Assembly (NCBI GenBank): GCA_012862575.1
Contig: BLSF01000038.1
Location: 312,317-376,316, forward strand
Direction: 5' to 3'
Source: Parietichytrium sp. I65-24A
Taxonomy: Eukaryota > Sar > Bigyra > Thraustochytrida > Thraustochytriidae
Length of the DNA stretch: 64,000 nt
Of this stretch, positions 28,766 to 40,900 are shown in pieces. The notes beneath the pieces were generated by a model. It saw nothing but the letters and a program-made list of their open reading frames with translations. It was not told where the DNA came from and did no database searches. The position numbers and the translations under genes were made by a program. The stretch's first letter is position 1. The number at the start of each line of letters is the position of its first letter.

Positions 28766-30751
28766 TTGGGTCACCGTCGCGTTGGTACGAACCGCTACCG
28801 AAAGGCGCTAATTACTGGACCAACTACCATCTGTGATAGAGGTTTCGCTTAATGTCCATCCCAAAGTATTTGATAGAGTGGCGAGCAGAAGGTCGACGTT
28901 CTTAACCCTTTTCGGTAGGCAAGGTGGTAGCGGTAGGTTAGCATATCATATTGTTATGATTGGGAAAGCGGATAGATGGCGTAAAGATGGAATGGGAAAG
29001 ATACTAGCATTTTGGCTTCCTACTGGAGGCTTCGCGCCGGTGAATGGAGTAGTGCGCATAGGAAAATCCCGTATGTTCGGCGAAAGGAGTCGTAGTGTGA
29101 ATGAGACATGTACTGATTGAGTGATCAATGATTGAGAGTAGGAAACGTTGGAAAGATTGTCTCGCTACTAGTAGATTAGAGTAAATATAATTTTTTTGTC
29201 TGCCGAACAAGCTTATAGTTTCTATTAGAAGATGTTGATGAAGATATTTCGTTGGAGGTAGATAATTATTTGCGGCACTGGTACTGAGAGCAGTAGTAAG
29301 ACTGTTAATCGAGCTCTATCTCATCACTCATACTTAAAGTAGCTAGCTAGCTAGCTGACTGGTAGAGTGACCTTGTAGCACTCGCATCGCAATACCTGAG
29401 AGTGAAGAGAGTGGCATACAATACGTTTCCCATCTGCCACACATCATGCCCATTCATTCACTCACGCAGTCCATCCAATTCACTCTGAATGATTCTGACA
29501 TTCTGATCAAAATCAAAACCAAAACTCAAAACAAATGAACGTTTATGCACAAACTAACTGTAAACGACAACATTTCACACAGGCTAATTTTCACCAAGTT
29601 GTCAGCAGCGAAAGTCGGTTCAAAGTCAGTTCTCGTTGCACCTTTCTCCGACGCCTCTTTTGCTTTCAGAGTTCAGAGTTGAGCTCTTCCTTCTAAACTT
29701 GTGGATTCCGAGTTAAAGTTCAATTAATCATTCAAGAAATTCATGCTTAAAATAAATAAGTTTACATCTCTACATTTCTTCTTCCAAGTTCACGTTGCTC
29801 GCTCCCAAAAACGCCGCTTTCTGCGAACTTGGCCGGACTGAACGCCGGTCCAAGCACGAGCGAGTGGGAAAAGAACACGCGGAGAGCGTGAGGAAGGGAG
29901 CAGTCGCTGCTCACCGTAACTACTCACTGCGAGAGTGTCTGCGTCTAGCTATGTCTAGCTCCAAGCCGTCATGATCTCGGCTCCCCAAGTCACTCACCGC
30001 CTCAGGTGAAGATGGGAACCGCTTTCGAGAACGGTGAGCGAGGTTGAGGGGCAGCCAATCAGCATGCAGTCTACAAAGCCAATGTTGTGCTTCGGCCTGG
30101 CTTCAAATGTCTCCAGCCTTGGAGACGTTGGATGACTTGGAGACCTGGAGGTGGGAAAGCTTCGAAGCAGCAGAATGCAGGAGAACGGATCAGGAGAATG
30201 GAATTGGCGCGGGCAAACGCAAAACCGCAAACGCAAAACCCAGAGCAGCACTCTTTGTCAGCGTGCGGCGCCGGCTCCAGGAAGCACTTCGACGTCCTCC
30301 GATGGCTGAAAATCCTACGATTTTCCTCCTACAGTTCTCAACATTCAGCGTCCATCGAGAGTGCCACGAGGCTCACGAGGCGATGCTTCTCATCACGTCC
30401 CCTTCTTTGAAAGCTCTTTGCGAGGCCCAAGAAGATAAACTGTCCCTGCTTTTACCATGCTCTGCGTGCCACCGGGACGGACGGTCGCGATGGTCGTGAT
30501 CCATTGCAATCGCGATCCGTTTGGACTCGTTCCACCGTGGCGATCATTTTCACACTACGCCGGGTGGTCATAAACACTACTCCCTTTCCTTCATTACGCA
30601 TATCTGTGGCTATGTTATCGCAAACCTTAATTACAAGAACCGACAAGGAACCAAAATAGGGCTGAGAACCCACTCACCTATGTGTTAATAGATTAGGGCA
30701 AGGGATGGAAAGTGGAAGTAACAACAGTGACATCAGAAATCAGAAATAGAA

Positions 30752-30807
30752 ACAGAGAGAGACAGAGACAGAATAACACAGAGAGGGAAAGAGAGAGAGG
30801 GAGAGAG
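30752..30807 (+). repeat. GA-rich tract upstream of the Rab4-like gene
   Basis: A purine tract of GAGA and GACA units ends about 40 bases before the proposed Rab4-like ATG, sense strand purine as in the other cases. Confidence 0.8.
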
Positions 30808-30849
30808 TGTGTCACTCGCAAGCACGCGGAGGGCAAAAGAGCGGCGGGG

Positions 30850-31700
30850 ATGGAGGCCAACGAAGCAGCAGACTATGGTACGTTCTCTTTTCCAGAATTC
30901 AGAATTCAGAATTCAGAATTTATAACTGAGGACTTGCGGGTTTCGGAGGTGCAAGATCTTTAGTGACTGAGGAAACCAGTGCAGGGTGACTGACTTGACA
31001 ACACTGACGTGTGGCGAGGCAGTGCTGAAGTTCATCATAATTGGAGACGCCGGGACCGGCAAAAGTTGCGTGATGCATCAGTTTGTGGAGGGTGAGTTCA
31101 AGAAAGGCCCCGCGAAACATACTATTGGGGTGGAGTTTGGATCGAAGACACTTCACGTGGGTGATGAGACTATCAAGGTACAGATTTGGGATACTGCTGG
31201 CCAGGAACGCTTCCGCTCTGTGTGTCATTCGTACTATCGTAAGTCGGAGAGGCATCGGAAGGACTTGAAACCATCTTTGATTGAGCTGTTGACCTTTTCT
31301 AATATGCTCTGCAGGCGGGTCGACCGGGGTGTTAATTTTGTACGATGTGACGGACGAGGAGTCGTTCGATAATCTTGGCCATTGGCTGCAGGACGCGAGA
31401 GCGTTGGCCGGAAACGACATTGTCGCAGTGATATGTGGCAATAAATGCGACCTGCAAGATGAGAGAAAAGTGGACCTTCTGGAGGCCAGTAGATTTGCGC
31501 AAGAGCAAAACGCCATGTTTCTAGAGACCAGCGCTCTCACGGGGCAGAATGTTAGCGAGGTGTTTCATATGTGCGCGAGAACAATTGTTGCCAGGATACA
31601 CAGCGGGGAGCTTGATAGTCTTGGTCTCGTTCCTTCAGTTCAGTCTAGGGTTTTGGACCCAGAACTCGAGGAGGCCGCGGCATCCTGGTGTTCATGCTGA
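30850..31700 (+). CDS. Rab4-like small GTPase, three exons
   Basis: A Rab4-group GTPase, which in other organisms drives fast recycling from early endosomes. I read exons 30850-30877, 31023-31238 and 31315-31700. Intron 1 (145 bases, GTACGT...GCAG) and intron 2 (76 bases, GTAAGT...GCAG with a CTAAT branch-like site) give a 209-residue protein. Exon 1 codes for MEANEAADY and joins VLKF, matching the animal Rab4 start; other acceptors of intron 1 run into stop codons. Motifs: GDAGTGKS, switch [27 protein letters not shown], and a C-terminal CSC for prenylation. The Rab4-type phrases [18 protein letters not shown] and IGVEFGSK support the subfamily. Intron 1 contains a TCAGAAT heptamer array. 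The stop lies 222 bases from the convergent dynein gene. Confidence 0.92.
30892..30919 (+). repeat. TCAGAAT heptamer tandem repeat within Rab4-like intron 1
   Basis: Four units, the first with one mismatch, starting 15 bases after the 5' splice site. The unit is the same as at 19496-19534. Confidence 0.9.
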
Positions 31701-31922
31701 CGCCACGACGGCCGTCACTTTCTTCGTGCGAAAAATGTAAGATACCATTGACAATTGATCTTGTACACACCCGGGTCCGCGCTCGGAGAGCATGATTATT
31801 TAGAAAAATAGATTTGCTACGATTGTGTTTTGGAAATTTAGTTTTCTTTTTTGTTTTTAATGTTTTGTTTCTCTTTCTCAATTAACATTTTTAAATCAAA
31901 TTGATTCTTTCGCGGCTCCACT

Positions 31923-34900
31923 TCATTGGTTGTTGCACAAGCACGCCACTCCGCGCAACACCCAGTGGGAAGGCTTTTGCTGTGTGGCAAGATCGATAAT
32001 ACATACCAAGTGCTTTGAGGTACGCCTTGGGTACACATACAGCGGGCATTCGTATGGCCCATTTGGACCGAAGGATGACCTGCTTTCGACCTTCATCTGG
32101 ATGGTGACTGCAGTCAAAAACAAGACTGGAAGCGGAGCAAACAAGATCTTCGGCTCCGACTCCGCCAAAAAGCCATTTGACTTCCCTTCCCACCTTGCTC
32201 CCTCCAAAAAGAGACCATGCAGGTAGACGCCTTCCTTTGGCGCGCTCTTCACCTGCTCTGGCGCCCAGAAATCTGAGACCTCGGTGTAAGTTACGCAGCC
32301 GTCAAGGGCCCACTCGCTGTCAACATGACTTCGAACAACGACTTGCTTGACACTTGTTAAGAACGCGGCTGGGTGGCGAAAGCCTGGGAACCAAAACGAT
32401 GGCGGTGGACCACTCACAAGCCACGAGTTGAATTGCGCGTAACGATGGTTCAACGATTCAAACCATTGCGAGAGGCTTGGCGAGTTCCAGCTAATCTCGT
32501 CCCCACCCGCGGAAAAGATCCAGTGCTCAGGAACCCGGCCTTGGCTGATCAGGAGCATCGAATCCTGCAAGACAGAGGTCAAGATAACGCTACCTTCCAA
32601 AGCCTCCAACAGCTGAACCAGTTCAAAGCGCACTCGCTCGAGCACACCTTGCAACAACTGCACTTCCTGGAACAGGAAAATGTTGAGAGGTTCGCTGAAT
32701 CCTCCTCTGCGCGTGATTGCAGCCTTTACATCATCCATGTTAAAGTCGCTCGCCATGCTAGAAAGCAGCTCTCCAACGCGCTCTTTCACACGATCTTCCA
32801 AGGAGATACCATCATTAGAGACGGTTCCGTCTTTAGGCTGCGTCTCGCCAAGCGCATTGATGAGGCTTGATGCACTTTGAATTCGGTAAGACAAGTCTGC
32901 ATTCGGATGCAAACCAAAGAGCTCTGGAGAATCCTCTTCTGGCAAGCTTCCGATGTAACGCAGGAATTCAACATGCTCTGGGAAGTCATTGCAGCTGTAC
33001 ACGAAATCATTTGGAATTGACTCGATCGGGCTGCTTGGCCCGTACTGAAATTCAGGCGACAGAATGTCTTCGCTGAGCCACGCCTCTCCGTAAGCACAGA
33101 ACAACCTGCGATCCATGTCGTCGGTAATTTTGCCTCCATAAATTACGTCACCTACAATGTATCTGATGGTTGGCCAACTCAGAGTTCCACTGTATAGGTG
33201 CTTTTCCAAAAAGATGATTGTTGCCTGGATATCCCCGCTTCCAAACTCGTACGGCACAGACCAGCCCAACGCGCCGTATTTTCGACGTTCTTGGACAACA
33301 CTGTGCAAAAAGCACATGTTGTAGAGCATTTTACGCCACATTGGTGTGTCAACCCTCTCCATGCGATCCTGGTCGACCAAAACCGTGTATGAACGCAACA
33401 AGCCGGCGCGAAGGCCAGCAGGAGGTTCATTGGTGACCTTGATGCACATTTGCAAGAGCCCGAGAGGAAATGCCGGATGGGGCGCAGCAGTAATAAAGAG
33501 TCGAAACTCCTTGAACAACTCCATGTCCTCCCATTGTCTCGCATAAAGAGATTTGAGTAGCTCCTCGAAATCTTGCATGAGCGTCAACCCAAGTTCGCAG
33601 TTTTGTAACAGCAGCCAATTGCCGGTACGCATGGCGTTTTCCAAGCCCTTGATTGCCACTGGTTCCTGTCCCTGGCCCATAGACACAACCTGCACGGTTT
33701 TCTTCTTTTTGTGGCAAAGCGCCTGAATAGAATCGGTTGGGTCTGCACCGACGCTGAGCAAGTAAACGATAGGGGTGTACGCGTCGCTTTCGTTGAAGAT
33801 TGATTCGATGATATCCGTCACCGGCTCCACGTACCGGGATCCCATCTGCGGCGTGTTTCGGATAAACTCGCGAACCCCCGGCACCGTTCGATCCATCCTC
33901 ATAGCGCGCAAGATCTGCAGCTTGTTCCACGGACCAAGGACGTAATTGCTCTCAAACCGCTCCTCGTAGTCCGGAACAGTGAGAGCCTCAGGATGAGCGT
34001 TACTAAACCACATGGACCACATCGCTTCATTCTTAATGATGTCGTCAGGAAGGGTGCGGAAGAACGGTATTTGAGCCAAGGCGTGAACGTTTAGCCACAC
34101 CTGCTCGGGAAGCCATGCAAGAGCAGCGGGCTTCTTTTTAACCTTCTCGCTATCGATGCCAGCCCCTCCGCGCAGAAAGATTCCGAGTTCTCCAGGAAGA
34201 AGCTCGCCCATGACCGTCAAAATTTTGATGGTAACGATGAGAACAAACGTGAGCTTGTCTGCCTCGTACAGTCCACGGTTGATGTACCGGTACGTCAGAT
34301 AAGTCAGGGCTTCAATGATGTTGTTCACCCTCTTGTTCACAGAATTATTTCTCGCCGCAAACTCTTCGTCCATGGACTTCACAAATAGGCGCATAAACTG
34401 CTGTAGTGATGTCTGGTACATGTAGTTGATGCTTGACATCTCAACAATGCTAAAGTACAACACCGCACCGCGAGTGGCAACTGGGCGATACTGCTCGCGC
34501 TTCTCATTGATTGACACGCGTGTTTCTTCGGCATCGCGAAGCTTTGCAGTCACAGTCTCCGCGGTCTCCTTCACCTTCTTCAGAACAGTGACCAGCTCTT
34601 CGTCGTCAAGCAAGCTTCCTGCGTTAGAAGTGAGCTTGTACAAAAGTTTGTCGTTTTCGGACATGAGTAGCTTCGTGTTCACCGCCACGTCTTCGATGAC
34701 TTGCTCAAGCTGATCTTGCAAAGCCTTTTGCTCCTTTCCGATCACTACATCCAGCAGCTGATCTTCTAGGCCCTTGATTGTGACAGTAAAGTCGACCACC
34801 GTAGTCTTTGCCTGGAGCTCCGGGCTGAAATGCGGGTTTGGAAGTCTGGATACAAAGAATACGTTGAATCCAGGATGATATGTGCACATCTTGTCCGCCA

Positions 34901-37900
34901 CGTTGATGTACCACGACTTTCCTTTCTTCACAACACGCTTCTCGAGTACAGGGTCGAGCATAGGGTCGATTTCCTCCTCTACACCAGCTACGATAAGGGA
35001 GAGGCCTTCGCTCATTGCAAACTCGAGGTTTTCCTTAAGCTTTGGAGAGCTCATCTGAATCACACCAAAGCTTGGAAGACGCTCGTAGCGTTTCTCCTTT
35101 CGCACGATCCAGCTGAGGGCTTGGCCCTGTGGATCAATCAGAAGCGGATAGCGTGAGCTCTGGGTCACCAAGATCCCGTTCTGTACACTCAGAGGGTCCG
35201 ATGGCAGCCCGTCCAAGTTCCAATCACCAATTACACCTGCATCAGCTAGAAAGGTGATTGGATTTACCACGGAAGAAACTGGAACACCTATGGAAACAGC
35301 CTCACGTATCAACTTGCGCTGGACAATCTCCTCTCTGAACTCTTGGTTGAATGCTCCGCAGTAAGAGACGAAGGCACAAGCAATGGCGACATCGCCCACC
35401 AATTTTCTCTTTTGATCCGCGAACTTGGCCTTGTCTTCGCTCCATCTCTTTCGCTCGCCCGCAAGGCCGTTGATGAGCGATGAGGCCTGAGTCATCTTCT
35501 TTTGAAGCACCTTGGCACCTTCCTCGATGGCCGCCTTTTCTCGCAGCTTGGCATTAAAGGTGTCTTGCAGGCGCTTGAGGGTCTCCTTGCACTCGTCAAG
35601 CCTCTTTGATGCAGATTCAAGGTTCGACTCCGCGGTCTCTAGCTCAGCAGTAGCGACAGAAAGGGCTTCGAGCTTTGGTTTCACAATCTTCGAAGCCTCA
35701 TGGTAAGACTTCATTGCCCTAACCCAAGTACAAAGTCCTTCTGCAGCAGCAGAGGCAGCCTTGGCCACTGCAGGTGTGAAATTCTTCAACTCCAAATATG
35801 GGCACATAAACTCGATGGTCTCCTCATTGATGAAATCCTTACCAGACTTGCTGAACTCAAAGAGATCCTTCAAGAAACTCGCACTTCCCATCATTTTTTG
35901 AGCATAGTTGTATGATGGCTCAACAAAGGTGATTGACTGCTTCTTCACGTTCAGCTCAGCCTCTTTGACAGGATTCAGTTTCTCCTTGAACAAGATCAAA
36001 ACGCCGTCAAACACCAACTTGATGATATCGCTCGGTTTAGCAAGCTTCTTCACCTCGTTAATGTGGGCAGGCTTGATGCTCTTGATTGCGTTCTCCGCTT
36101 GGTCAAGAAATGGCTGCGCCTGGGCCAGGTCCCGCTCGCAAGCTTCCTTCTCCGATTGGATACGTTTTGCATCTGCCTCACAGTCAGCTTTAATCAGATT
36201 CACCTTGTCATTTTCCTTTTTAGCTTCCAAGCTCTTGGTCTCAAGGTCACCAATCATGGTGTTGGTTTCCTTCGTGGCCTTGACGAGCTTCTCCTGTTCC
36301 TCCGCAAGAATGACCTTCAAGGCTTCTACATCCGCAGCACCTTGAATGAGCTTTTCGAGACCCAAACTTATCCGGCCCTCTTTCTCGTTCAGTTGACTCA
36401 GCTTCTTCTCATACTCGACTTTGAAGTTGTCGATGAAGCTGAGATATGACTTTGGCGTTTGATACACATTTCGACGCATCTTCTTCTCGTACTCGGTACA
36501 GGAGTCCACAATAATCCGGTGCACAGAAGCCATAAACTCCACGAGATTTTGACGCACAACCGGGTTGTTGTTCATGCCTTCTGGCTCCTCCACGCCCTCT
36601 ACGGGCTCCGGAGCATCGTTTGAACGGAGATACATCCCGGTCTCTCCAGGATTGTAAGAGTTGATGAAACCGGCTGCCACATCTTTCAGAGCTGCCTCAG
36701 GCCATCGCAGGAACCAGTTGATCGAGCAGCAATTGATTAGTCCCGGGAACTTTCTCGCGCGCTCTGCAAACTTTGGATTCACTGGAGACATGCAGAGGAC
36801 GACGTGAAGATTGTTCTTGCAAGTGTCAAAGAAGAACTGCCTAAGGCTCGCTGGGTTTACTTCAAAGTCGGCGCCGCGTTCGCGCAGCGCATGGACTTCC
36901 AAGTCTGCAGTCAGGCCAATCATATCCTCCTTCGAGAAAAGCCCTGGGATTTCCCCGGTCATCAAAAGAGTGTTGATGACTTCCAAGAACGCTTCGTCTT
37001 TGATATCCTGGTCAGTAAAGAGGAAGGTCACTTCGCGTCTCTCCTGGCCTGCGATACGGTACAGCAGACGCAAGTCTTCCATGAGCGAGTTGACGTTGTA
37101 CGTCTTGGTGAGAGCAATTTGAAAGAGGTGGTGACCGGCGATGTAGGAGGCGAGACGAGTAAGGCTCTGTTTACCGCTGCCGCCGACTCCAACCAGTAGC
37201 GCAGAACCTCGTGGCATGTTGATAATTCTCGAGATTCTAATGAGATAGTTGAGCGCATCGTCGAAAAGAACTAACTTGAGAGCCTGCGATGGGAACTCCT
37301 GATTTTGTTTTCGCATGCACTCCTTGACTCTGTCGCGAATGTTTTCGATGGATCCACCATGTTCGTACACTTTTGGAGCTTCCGTCACAACGTCGCCATC
37401 ATCATCGACGACATCGTCTCGTAGAAAGTTGACGAAGGGCTCCGCGGACTTTCGGTATATTTCCTCGGCCATGATTTGATCGTTCCCGTGGGCATCCTCC
37501 ACCTGCGAAGCAACCTGCAGTCCCGACTTTTCGACCTTTTTGGCGATTTCGTCGCCGAATGTGTCTTGTAGAACCAGAGCGGCGTGTTCCAAGTACCTGA
37601 TTTTGTCGAGCTGGTCGACCAGCTTGTCACAGAAGACACGCTCACACTCATGGCGCCACAACTTGACAATGGTCATAGCTTGATCTTGATTGGGCTTGAC
37701 GATGCTGCCATTCAAAATTGTTTCTTTGGGGCAAAGAAGAATTCCTTGGAACACGCGACTCACATCTCTCATGTTGAACACGTAGTGAAACTTGCGAGGG
37801 GTGGGTAAAAATTTGCGCTGTGCCCATTGCCATATCTGGATCGTAGCGGTGGTGAGACGTACGACTACGTCAAGCGCTTGTTTCGTAAAATCGCCGCTAG

Positions 37901-40900
37901 TGTCCGAGGAGAAGCGCCCAGAAAGCATCTGGCCATAAATATTGTTGATCGACGTGATGGATGGAAGCACCATATTGAAGATGAAAAAGTGTCTCTTCAA
38001 GCGATTTGGAATGTCATTGTTGCCACCACCTGGATGGGACATCGCCGCCACATATTGAAGATCTTCGCAATGCTTCATGTCGCCACGCTTGTCCTTGTCG
38101 AGGAACGCAAAGCAGCTAAACTCAATGAGATGGCGAGCAAACTCCAAGGTTGGCTGGTCACCCCATTCGTTGATGGAAGGCATCGAAAGGTCGTCCAAGA
38201 AAATAGTCATCTTCTTGCCGCCTGCAGGTCCAAAGTTCTTCCCACCACGTTTGTCGAGCTCGCCCTCGATCGCGCTTTGCAAGCCAATTGGTTTCGTGGC
38301 AGAACTAAAGTTGATCCGCTTCAGAGATTGCGCTGTGCTGTCGAGCTTGGCAAAGTACATGAGAGCGGTTGAAGTCTTGGCAGTTCCAGATCCACCAACC
38401 ATCATAACTGGCAACTTGTGCCGATGCGCGCTGTCAATCAAAAAGCAAGCTCTGGTGCTGTCCATGGTTGGCACCAAAAGGTTCGAAAAGTCAAGGGGAA
38501 TCTCGTCTGGAAGCTTATCTCCATTTGCATCGCTCTCCTCGCCGTTCGCCACGCGTCCTTGCGCTGGGTATTCCCATGTTTCGGGCTCCCATTGCACCCA
38601 GTTAAGAGTGCTCAGGTCGACGCCGTACTCGAAACAAGTTTCGTCCTTGTTGTCAAGCTCCGGCAGGCTGTCCCTGTCGATCGTTCGAAGGTACTCATCG
38701 AACTTCTTGCGCCCATCTGGCTCGAGATTTCCTCCAATGGACCACATTAGAGACATGACGAAGAGCTTCTCGAGCTCCTCCTCGAACTCTACCGTTGTTT
38801 CGCTGAGCTTCACTTGCTTGAGCATCGATGTGAGCAGATTCAAGAGACTGGTGACCTTGCCAACGCGCGAAGTTTGGATGACCTCATCGTCGAATTCCCC
38901 GCGCTGCATTCTGCGGAAGATCTCGCCTGGGTCAGAAAAGGTGCAGGTTCCAACCCACTTTGCAAAAAGACTTGCGACAAATTGGGCCACTTCCTCAGGC
39001 TGGGTTTGCATCCAAGCGCGGGAAACCGCGTCCCAGTCCAAGCAAGTCTCTGAGACGTAGATGATTCCCGCGCGAGAGACAGTTGCAGGAGAGGCATTCC
39101 GGAGAGATTCCACCTCGAAGAGGATTTTGTTTTGATCGGTCATTGGAATGCGATCACCATTGGCCAGCGTCAGAATCTTGTTGTCATCCAACACCGTGTT
39201 GAGATCTTCGATCCAGATGGCATCCACCGGACCATCGCAAATCAGCCAAGTGTTAAACTTGTTGCTTCGCTGATTCATTTTGGCCCACGTGGCAGCAAAG
39301 ACACCTGTTGTCCATTCCCCAGAGACCTTGTCGACTTCGCCATACATCTCGGCAGCACGAATCGCCTTTGGGTTTATGCGCTGGAACTTGAAAGTTGTCG
39401 ATGTTGTGCGAGACAGGGCAGCTGCAAGTGTGTTGCAAATTTCAGTTTTACCTCCCCCGGCTGGCCCCACGAGCATGATACCATGGCGAACGAGGTACGT
39501 TTCGTATAACTGAACGATCTTCTCAACCCACGACTCCTGCAAAATGAGCCCCTTCTCAAGTACGACATTGTGAATCGCCTCCTGAACATCTGGGTAAGTA
39601 GAGACGGGCGGGGCCTTGCATTTTGGAAAGAGATCGGAGAGCAAAGAGAGAAAGAGAGGAACGTCCTGCGCAACCAATTTAGAGGCATTCATGTCCCTCA
39701 GAGTTCTGTACATCAGAAACTCCTCCTCCTTGTCCAGGTTCTCACGTTTGTTGGCCCCGCAAGTCCTCAGCACAGAAAGGATGTTGCGAAGTCCAAAATC
39801 GTAGTGCTTTTGATGAGAGAGCTGCTCCTCGCACAATTTGTACAGTTGAGCAAACTTCTTTGCAAGTGACGGAAAGTACGTGTAGCCAACGCTGCATAGC
39901 TTGACCTTCATGATGATCATTCGGTCAGGAACCATCATAGCCACACCACGGAAGAGGGACTTGAGGTTCTCTGGCAGCTCCTGTCTTCCAGCGTAACCGG
40001 GGTTCATGGTGATGAAAAACCCGCACACCAGATTGAGATTGCAAGGGTTTGGATCACCAGGGAAGAGAAACGTGTTTGCATGGGCTTTCTTCGCGATCTG
40101 GATGGCGAGAACTTGCTGCGCTACCACGGAGAGGACAGGCAAAGTGATGCGATTGAATTCATCAAAGCAGCCCCATAAGCCGCCTTGGCAAAGACCCTTG
40201 AAGATTTTTCCACAGTCACGGTAGGACATCTGGTCGGTACAATTTTGAACCATCACATAGATTCCGAGCGCGCGGCCCATATCCTTGACCGTCTCGGTCT
40301 TCCCAGTCCCAGCAGGGCCCGCGGGCGCACCACCAAAGCTCATGCCTAATGCTTGAGCTAGAGTAATGTAGCACCGGTCTGTCAGTGGAGTAATTACGAG
40401 ACGCTCTCGGCAGCCAAGGTACTCGTATGAGTAATTGAACTCCACATCAGTAATTGAGATCGCAAGCGTTCCATTGTCGCTGATGGTGTCTTTGCCTTCG
40501 TTGCGCCATTCGAACCTGCATTGCTTTTGCCATTCGAAATCTTGTGGATCAGAAATACGCCGTTGTTTGTACAGAGTAAGAATGTCATTTATCACGTCTC
40601 GTTGATGCACTTGAATGGTGACCAGAGACTCGATCTTGATCCTGTTGATCTTCGACCCAAGCTCTGTGAGACACCATCTGGATAACTCGGAGAGTATCTC
40701 GGATGCCTTGGTGCTGCAATCCTTGATTGAGTTCTTCTTGTGTTTGCACACATTCAGCGCTTCTAGACAGTCAGCAGTCCAAATGAGCTGGATCGCAAGA
40801 AGGGCAAATTGGCCAGGCAACGAGTCTACGAGCCCGCGAAGCTGAGAAATGTCGCTAACTGCAGAGGCTCTGGACGCGCACTCCCGCGTGATGTTCTTCA

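Larger units (their letters stand above)
28379..30849. other. Divergent intergenic region between LIM and Rab4-like genes
   Basis: A 2.5-kb spacer with 8-base repeats near 28495-28610, a CT tract with adjoining TATC/TATT repeats, a short TAGC run near 29341-29358, and a GA-rich leader before the Rab4-like start. An open frame at 30044-30499 resembles no protein I know. Confidence 0.55.
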
